Assembly: GCF_036346615.1 (NCBI RefSeq)
Contig: NZ_CP107837.1
Coordinates: forward strand, 186,001 to 250,000
Source: Streptomyces sp. NBC_00523
GTDB taxonomy: Bacteria; Actinomycetota; Actinomycetes; Streptomycetales; Streptomycetaceae
Reading direction: 5' to 3'
DNA: 64,000 bases
Shown: positions 59,152-64,000 of the stretch, one piece after another
Layout: each line of letters begins with the position of its first letter
How positions within the stretch are numbered: position 1 is the stretch's first letter
Translations under genes and position numbers: made by a program
Notes under the pieces: generated by a model
Databases searched by the model: none
What the model saw: only the letters and a program-made list of their open reading frames with translations
Told to the model about the DNA's origin: nothing

Positions 59152-61257
59152 TCACCGGATGCGGCGGACCACCGCTTCGAGGGTGTGGGCGAAGGCCCCG
59201 GCCGGGGTGGCGGTGCCGGTGAGGACCACTCCGGGCGGCCGGGAACCGGCGGCGACGAGTTGCCCGGCGAGCGCGTGGGCACGCTCGCCGCCCCCGCAGA
59301 ACGCGCCGAGCACGAGCGGGCCGCCGAGGTCGGTCAGCGCCCCCACCACGGCGTCGTCGGCCGGGGCCGAGGCGTCCGCGTACGGCGGCGGCCGCAGCAG
59401 CACCACGGCCTCGGGCCCCCGGTAGGCGTAAGCGACCCGGGTCAGCGCGGACAGCGGGGTCCCCGGCGCCCGGACCAGGCAGACGGTGCCGGTGCCGGGC
59501 CGCGCGGCGGGGCGCAGCTCGGTCAGGGCGGCCCCGCGCCGGGTGCCCGGCCGTCCGCGCGGCGTCCGGTCCCGCGGTCCCGCGAGGAGCGCGAGCGCCC
59601 CGCCGACCGTCGTCGCGGGCGTTGCCGTGCGCGGCAGTTCGCGCAGGGCGTGCGCGGTCCTGGTGAGCAGGTCCTCGGCCTGGGCGAGGCCCGTCCCGAG
59701 GCAGCCGGCGGTGAGCACGAGGCCCCCCTCGTCGTCCCGGTGGGCGACGAGCGTGAGCGGGAATCCGGTGCGCGCGCCCAGCGTCTCCGGGGTGCTGACG
59801 CGGACGCCCAGCGCGGCGAGCGCCGGTGCGAGGTCGCCGGGCGGGCGCGGCCGGTTCTCGAAGACGACGAGGCTGCCGGTGCGCGGGACGGCGGCCGGGG
59901 CGGGCGCGGAGCCGGACGCGGCCGTGCGGCCGGACGCGGCCGGGCCGCCGGGGCGGGTCCAGGACCGGATGCGCCCCTGCGACACCCACTCGTACCCGGC
60001 GACGTCCAGGGCCTGGTCCCGCAGGCCCGCCGGGAGTTCGGCGAGCGGGGCGTACGGGTTGACGCGCGCGGTCATCGGCAGCGGGTTGCGCAGGGCGGCG
60101 GGCAGCCGTTCGACGCCGTCGAGGAGGATGCCCCGGCCGGAGACCGCCGCGCTGAAGCCGATGTCGGCCGCGCCCTCGTGGCCGCCGGCCCGGTAGAGCG
60201 CCAGCGCCCACACGGCGTGCAGGGCGCTGCTCTCCGGGCAGCCGAGGCTCCCCGCCCACGCGGCGAGCCGTTCGCTCTCCTCGGGCGTGATCCGGGCGCG
60301 GACCTGGCCGGTGCCGTCGCCCGCGGGCGGAAGCGTGGCGGGGCCGGGCGGGGTGTCGCGCCAGAACTCGCGGGCCGGGGCGGTGTCCTGGGCCGCGAGC
60401 CAGCGCGTGTAGTCGCCGAGGTCGGGGCGGCGGGCGCCGCCGGGCAGCTCACCGCCCGCCAGGTAGGCGCGGTAGAACTCGTGCAGCAGCAGCCGCACGC
60501 TCCAGTCGTCCAGGAGCGCGGGGTGGAAGCTCAGCAGGACGCGGGTGCTGCCCGCCGCGTCCGGGCCGCCGCCCAGGAAGGTGACGCGCAGCGGTCCCGG
60601 GCGGCGCGGGTCGAGCCCCCGGCGCCGGTCGGCCTCGACCAGCGCGTGCCAGTCCACGCTGCCGTGCGGGAAGCGCAGCACTTCGGGCCCGGCGCTCTCG
60701 TGGCAGACGATCCACGGCTCGGGCCCCTCCTCGAAGGCGGCCCGCAGCACGCTCTCCCGTTCGGCGACGGACTGCCAGGCGGCAGCGAGCCGTTCCGGGT
60801 CGAGCGGCCCGTACCAGGTGACCGCGAGCTGTTCGCACCAGCCCTCGGTGCCGGGGTGCGCGTCCGCGTCCGCGAGGAGTTCGCGTTGCAGCGGGGTCGG
60901 CTCGATCCGGGGCGCGGGCCCGGGGCCGCTCTCCGTGACGGTGAGCAGGTCCGCGAGGAGCCCTGCGGGGAAGGGCGCGGCGGCGTCGGTGGCCGGCGGC
61001 CCGTCCGGGGTGAGGCGCAGGGTGTGGTGTCCGTCGTCGGCGGGTTCCAGGCTGGGCCGCCAGGAGGGGGCGGGGCGCGGACCGAGCCGGGCCAGGCGGT
61101 CGAGTGCGGCCTCGACGCGGTGCGGGTCCACGGGGCCGCGCAGCTCCAGGACGGGCGGTGCGGCCGGGTCCTGGCCGGTGGGGTCGAGGACGACGGTCAT
61201 CGGGCCGCCGGGGGTGGCCCGGGCGGGGGTGGGGTGCGAGGAGTGGTCGGTGGTCAT
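59152..61257 (-). CDS. Condensation-domain-like protein with thioesterase-like C-terminus, altered catalytic motifs
   Basis: 701 residues. The middle (about 120-560) has the NRPS condensation fold: TPLQRELLADADAHPGTEGW, ERESVLRAAFEEG, and the active-site loop as FHPALLDDWS, so the usual HHxxxDG is HPxxxDD with the second, catalytic His replaced by Pro246. The final 130 residues resemble a short thioesterase in which LGAFCGGGERAHAL aligns with the GxSxG elbow, with Cys654 in place of Ser. The first 110 residues look like part of a second C-like domain. It may act as an acyl-transfer or scaffolding protein rather than a normal peptide-bond former. Confidence 0.65.
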   Translation of the reverse strand: MTTDHSSHPTPARATPGGPMTVVLDPTGQDPAAPPVLELRGPVDPHRVEAALDRLARLGPRPAPSWRPSLEPADDGHHTLRLTPDGPPATDAAAPFPAGLLADLLTVTESGPGPAPRIEPTPLQRELLADADAHPGTEGWCEQLAVTWYGPLDPERLAAAWQSVAERESVLRAAFEEGPEPWIVCHESAGPEVLRFPHGSVDWHALVEADRRRGLDPRRPGPLRVTFLGGGPDAAGSTRVLLSFHPALLDDWSVRLLLHEFYRAYLAGGELPGGARRPDLGDYTRWLAAQDTAPAREFWRDTPPGPATLPPAGDGTGQVRARITPEESERLAAWAGSLGCPESSALHAVWALALYRAGGHEGAADIGFSAAVSGRGILLDGVERLPAALRNPLPMTARVNPYAPLAELPAGLRDQALDVAGYEWVSQGRIRSWTRPGGPAASGRTAASGSAPAPAAVPRTGSLVVFENRPRPPGDLAPALAALGVRVSTPETLGARTGFPLTLVAHRDDEGGLVLTAGCLGTGLAQAEDLLTRTAHALRELPRTATPATTVGGALALLAGPRDRTPRGRPGTRRGAALTELRPAARPGTGTVCLVRAPGTPLSALTRVAYAYRGPEAVVLLRPPPYADASAPADDAVVGALTDLGGPLVLGAFCGGGERAHALAGQLVAAGSRPPGVVLTGTATPAGAFAHTLEAVVRRIR

Positions 61258-61484
61258 CGTCCTGCGGGGCACGCATGCGGGAGCGCGGCGGACCGGCTGC
61301 GACGCGCATGCGGGAGACCCCCTCCCTCCCCTCTGTCGGCGAATGCGGAACGAGTATGCGAGGGCCCGCCCACACGGGACCGACACGGCACTGACACGGC
61401 GGTGGTCCGGTGGTGGGGCGCCGTGGTCCCGCAGGGTTCCGTCGGGGGAGGCGACCGGGCCCGTACCGTACGCGGGCATGCGAA

Positions 61485-61523
61485 GGCCCCGCGTCCTCCT
61501 CCAGCGGGACTGGACGCGGGGCC
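61485..61523 (-). terminator. Probable terminator after the phosphopantetheinyl transferase gene
   Basis: A perfect 12-bp stem with arm GGCCCCGCGTCC (61485-61496; 61512-61523) and 15-nt loop lies 15 bp past the PPTase stop. The 280-bp space before the condensation-like gene contains no other recognisable gene and no 11-bp GTTGC repeat. Confidence 0.6.
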
Positions 61524-61537
61524 GAGCGGGACACGAT

Positions 61538-62368
61538 TCAGAGCAGTTCGGTGACCGCCCCCGCGAACCCCGTGTCGAGCATGGTGCGGACCGTCGTGTC
61601 GGCGGAGCCGGACAGGCCGGTGTCGTGGCAGGCGACGCTGAGCATGTACCGCCCGCCCAGGACCCGGTGGGTGTCGAAGGACCATTCGCCGTCGGCGGCG
61701 GGCCGGCCGTCGGGCGCGAGCAGTTCACCGCCGCCCTCGGCGAAGCCGAACTCGGTGAAGTCGAGCCGCAGCCCCTGCCCGAGCGCCTTGGTGTACGCCT
61801 CCTTGAGCGTCCACAGCCGCAGCAGCCGCGCCGCCCGCTCCCCCTCCGGAAGGTGTTCCAGCGCCCCGCGCTCGGCGGGCGTCAGCACGTGTCCCTGGAG
61901 CAGGTCGTACGACATGGGCCGGGTGGCGGGTTCGACGTCGACGCCGATCCGGCCGTTGCGGCTGATGCCGACGGCGATCATGTCCTCGGTGTGGGTGAGG
62001 CTCACGTCGATCTGGTCGAGGCTGCGCAGATAGGGCCGGCCGCCGATCCGGTACGCGAGGTCGAGCTCGGCCGGTCCGGTGCCCAGGGCGGCGGCCGCCG
62101 TGTACTTGGTGACGAGACGGGAGGCGAGGAACCGGTAGCGGAGCGTGGGGTCCTGGGTGCGCCGGTAGCGCTGCCAGTCGCCGCCGAGGAGCTGGCGCAG
62201 GGCGGGCCGGGTGACGGCCGCCCCCAGCCACTCGCCCCAGGTGGTGTGGACGACGGCGTTGCCGTGGCGGTCCATGGCTTCGCGCACCAGGTGCCAGGGC
62301 GCGCCGGGCCCCGCGACGTGAAGGGGTGCGCTGATCCGCCCGGCACCGGGCGCGGGGATGCTCGTCAT
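61538..62368 (-). CDS. Sfp-type 4'-phosphopantetheinyl transferase
   Basis: 276 residues. The diagnostic motifs are SLTHTEDMIAVGIS, GVDVEP (142-147, magnesium-binding Asp/Glu) and WTLKEAYTKALGQG near 186-199. The first 50 residues are an extension not needed for catalysis. It would transfer phosphopantetheine from CoA to the carrier proteins at 34.6 and 42.8 kb, so it is a functional link between this end and operons B and C. The ATG overlaps the ACAD stop (ATGA). Confidence 0.9.
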   Translation of the reverse strand: MTSIPAPGAGRISAPLHVAGPGAPWHLVREAMDRHGNAVVHTTWGEWLGAAVTRPALRQLLGGDWQRYRRTQDPTLRYRFLASRLVTKYTAAAALGTGPAELDLAYRIGGRPYLRSLDQIDVSLTHTEDMIAVGISRNGRIGVDVEPATRPMSYDLLQGHVLTPAERGALEHLPEGERAARLLRLWTLKEAYTKALGQGLRLDFTEFGFAEGGGELLAPDGRPAADGEWSFDTHRVLGGRYMLSVACHDTGLSGSADTTVRTMLDTGFAGAVTELL

Positions 62369-64000
62369 GGCCTGCCTTCGTACGGGAGCGCGTCGAGGTC
62401 GTAGCCCAGGCCCTGGCCGTGACGGCGGATCAGCTCGGCGAGCACCTGGTCCTGGACGCCGTCGGGCAGTGCGGGCACGGGGACGCCGAGGCGCTGCCCG
62501 GCCCGGGTGAGGGCGAGCACGGCCCAGGCGGGGTCGGCGAGGAACGGGTCGGCGCCGTCCTGGCCCTCCCAGACGGCGAGCACGGCCGCGGCGCCGACGA
62601 TCCGGCTGTAGCGGTCGCTGAGCCGGACGACGGCCGGGGCGGCGAGGGCGGCGGGGCCGGGCGGGATGCGGCGGCACTGGGCGCGCAGCCCGCGCAGCTC
62701 GGTGGCGAACGCCTCGGCGAGCCCGGCCAGCGCGCCGGTGTGCCCGCCGGAGTCGCGGAGCGGGGCGAGCCGTTCGGCGGTCGCGACGAGCGAGGCGGCC
62801 ATGAAGTCGCCACCGCCCGCGATGCCGAGGAGCCGGTAGTCCAGGTGGGGCAGCGCGGCGCCCGGGGTGAACAGCTCGGCGGGCGGCTCGGGTTCGGCGA
62901 ACCAGGAGCGTTCGGCGAGGCCGCGCAGCTGGGGCACCAGGACCGACTGGCAGGACGCGCTTCCGGCGTGCCCGAGCCCGGCGACGGGCAGGTCGCGGCT
63001 GAGCTTGCCGAGTGCCCCGTACGCGGGGTTCGTGTGGTCGTAGCCGCGGGCGCCGAGCACCGTGGCGAGTTCTTCCAGGTTCTCCCGCAGCAGTTCGGGC
63101 ACCACGTATTTGACGGCGGCGGCGAAGAGGTGGGCGCTCGCGGGCAGCAGGCTGAGGGCGCGCAGGACGGTGGTGGACATCGCGTCGCAGGCCAGGAGGT
63201 CGGCGAAGACCCCGGTGAGCGGCTTGTGCCAGCGCCGGGCGACCCCGCTCGCGCGGCCCTCCGTCGCGGCGCGCGCCGCGGAGTGCAGGACCGTTCCGGC
63301 GGCGGCGGTGACGAGCCCGCAGATCAGGCTCCGGTTCACCTGGAAGGCGCGCAGGGCGATACCGGCCCCGTCGCCGGGGTGGCCGACGAGCGCGTCCCCG
63401 GGCACGGGCAGCTCGGCGAACTCGAGCCCGGAGAAGAGGGCCCCGCGCATCCCGGAGCTCTCCACCCGGGGCAGGTGGCGCAGGTGGACCGGGTCCTGTC
63501 CGGCCGGGTCGAGCAGCAGGACGGAGTGGCTGCGCGGGCCGGGGGCCTCGTCGGTGCGGGCGTAGACGACGTGGAGGTCGGCGCGGGACGCGTTGAGGAT
63601 GACGTCCTTGCGGCCGCTGATCAGGCGGCCGCCGGGGGCCGGGCGGGCGGTGAACTCGTGGCGCAGGATGGCGTTGGCGTGGGCGAGTTCGTGGTGCAGG
63701 ATCGCGATCCGGCCGCCGCCGAGCAGCAGCCGGGCGGTCGCGCGGCGCTGCGGCTCGTCCCCCGCCGCCCACACGGCGCCCGCCGCGAACAGCGAGATGA
63801 GGCCGTGGCCCATGCCGAGCCCCAGGTCGCGCCGGAACACCGGCCGCAGGGCCCGGGCCAGCAGATCGGCGCGGGTCAGCAGGCCGCCCAGCGCGACGGG
63901 CACGAACTCGGCGCCGAGTCCCGCCTCGGTGAGCAGCGCCTCGGTCGCCTCGGGCGGGGTGCTGCGGGCGTCGGCGTCGAACAGGGCGGCGAACCCGTGC
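62365..64000 (-). CDS. Divergent acyl-CoA dehydrogenase family protein, 5' end outside window
   Basis: At least 545 residues are visible; the frame stays open to the right edge (reading HGFAALFDADARSTPPEA before the GTG at 63903), so the gene begins outside. It has ACAD-like segments (NASRADLHVVYARTD, VESSGMRGALFSGLEF, FQVNRSLICGLVT, ARGYDHTNPAYGALGK) but an unusually long C-terminal helical region of about 200 residues, and I could not place the catalytic Glu with confidence. It is translationally coupled to the PPTase and is probably a cluster oxidation or dehydrogenation enzyme. Confidence 0.7.
   Translation of the reverse strand, partial: HGFAALFDADARSTPPEATEALLTEAGLGAEFVPVALGGLLTRADLLARALRPVFRRDLGLGMGHGLISLFAAGAVWAAGDEPQRRATARLLLGGGRIAILHHELAHANAILRHEFTARPAPGGRLISGRKDVILNASRADLHVVYARTDEAPGPRSHSVLLLDPAGQDPVHLRHLPRVESSGMRGALFSGLEFAELPVPGDALVGHPGDGAGIALRAFQVNRSLICGLVTAAAGTVLHSAARAATEGRASGVARRWHKPLTGVFADLLACDAMSTTVLRALSLLPASAHLFAAAVKYVVPELLRENLEELATVLGARGYDHTNPAYGALGKLSRDLPVAGLGHAGSASCQSVLVPQLRGLAERSWFAEPEPPAELFTPGAALPHLDYRLLGIAGGGDFMAASLVATAERLAPLRDSGGHTGALAGLAEAFATELRGLRAQCRRIPPGPAALAAPAVVRLSDRYSRIVGAAAVLAVWEGQDGADPFLADPAWAVLALTRAGQRLGVPVPALPDGVQDQVLAELIRRHGQGLGYDLDALPYEGRP

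Noticed and set aside
61258..61480. A SARP box in front of the condensation-like gene
   Set aside because: Repeated GCATGCGGGAG-like segments are present, but no GTTGC-type heptamers at 11-bp spacing were found on either strand.

Overview
The window is actinomycete chromosome and almost certainly Streptomyces. It is very GC-rich with strong third-position GC, uses GTG/TTG as well as ATG starts, has many ATGA stop/start overlaps, and carries a small SARP activator, Tat-exported enzymes and lineage-typical families (CU044_5270, DUF2871, SMI1/KNR4, a decayed tripeptidyl aminopeptidase). No rRNA, tRNA, CRISPR array or intact insertion sequence was seen.

Positions 1 to about 26.7 kb are ordinary accessory chromosome: small enzymes, transporters (two MFS, one MATE), aminoglycoside-phosphotransferase-like kinases, GNATs, one-gene regulators beside their targets (ArsR with a palindromic operator, MerR with a 19-bp-spacer promoter, LysR), and SMI1/KNR4, DUF1877 and DUF1772 proteins. 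A decay zone at 20.1-21.35 kb holds a LuxR remnant and a broken S33 peptidase. A zinc-less dehydrogenase at 8.9-9.7 kb also looks internally deleted. A Tat-exported multicopper oxidase (25.2-26.6 kb) sits just left of the cluster.

From about 26.8 kb to the right edge lies a biosynthetic gene cluster for what looks like a nitrogenous small molecule; I do not recognise it as a characterised cluster. Operon A (+, 26.9-29.6 kb): PLP decarboxylase, GNAT, DUF6875-like protein. Operon B (-, 39.7 down to 29.7 kb, 11 genes, mostly overlapping): alpha-oxoamine synthase, KASII-type ketosynthase, MaoC hydratase, adenylation enzyme, carrier protein, divergent TrpD and TrpA, an orphan ectoine-synthase-type cupin, an acyl-CoA-dehydrogenase-like flavoenzyme, TrpF and divergent TrpC. 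Next comes a SARP gene (+). Operon C (-, 43.1-41.1 kb): ACP, FabH-type KSIII, ketoreductase. Operon D (+, 43.3-48.7 kb): CFA-synthase-like methyltransferase, Baeyer-Villiger-type monooxygenase, Tat-exported FAD oxidase, SRPBCC protein, alpha/beta hydrolase. To the right, on the minus strand, are a whole S-adenosylmethionine regeneration set (MetK, AdoK, MetH, MetF, SahH), a condensation-like protein with altered catalytic motifs, an Sfp-type phosphopantetheinyl transferase and a divergent acyl-CoA dehydrogenase cut by the window edge.

Two observations tie this together. First, the promoter regions of operons A, B and the divergent C/D pair each carry GTTGC-type heptamers repeated exactly 11 bp apart, the arrangement bound by SARPs; in A and B a -10-like hexamer follows 9 bp later. 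This predicts one SARP regulon from about 26.8 to 48.7 kb. Second, the trp-like genes are trpD, trpF, trpC and trpA only, without trpE or trpB, and TrpD and TrpC have changed residues where anthranilate is normally held. My reading is a repurposed tryptophan-type ring-building route that may act on a non-anthranilate amine and release a free heteroarene or related product, joined to a short fatty-acyl/alpha-aminoketone pathway, then methylated and oxidised. The product is unknown and this chemistry is inference.
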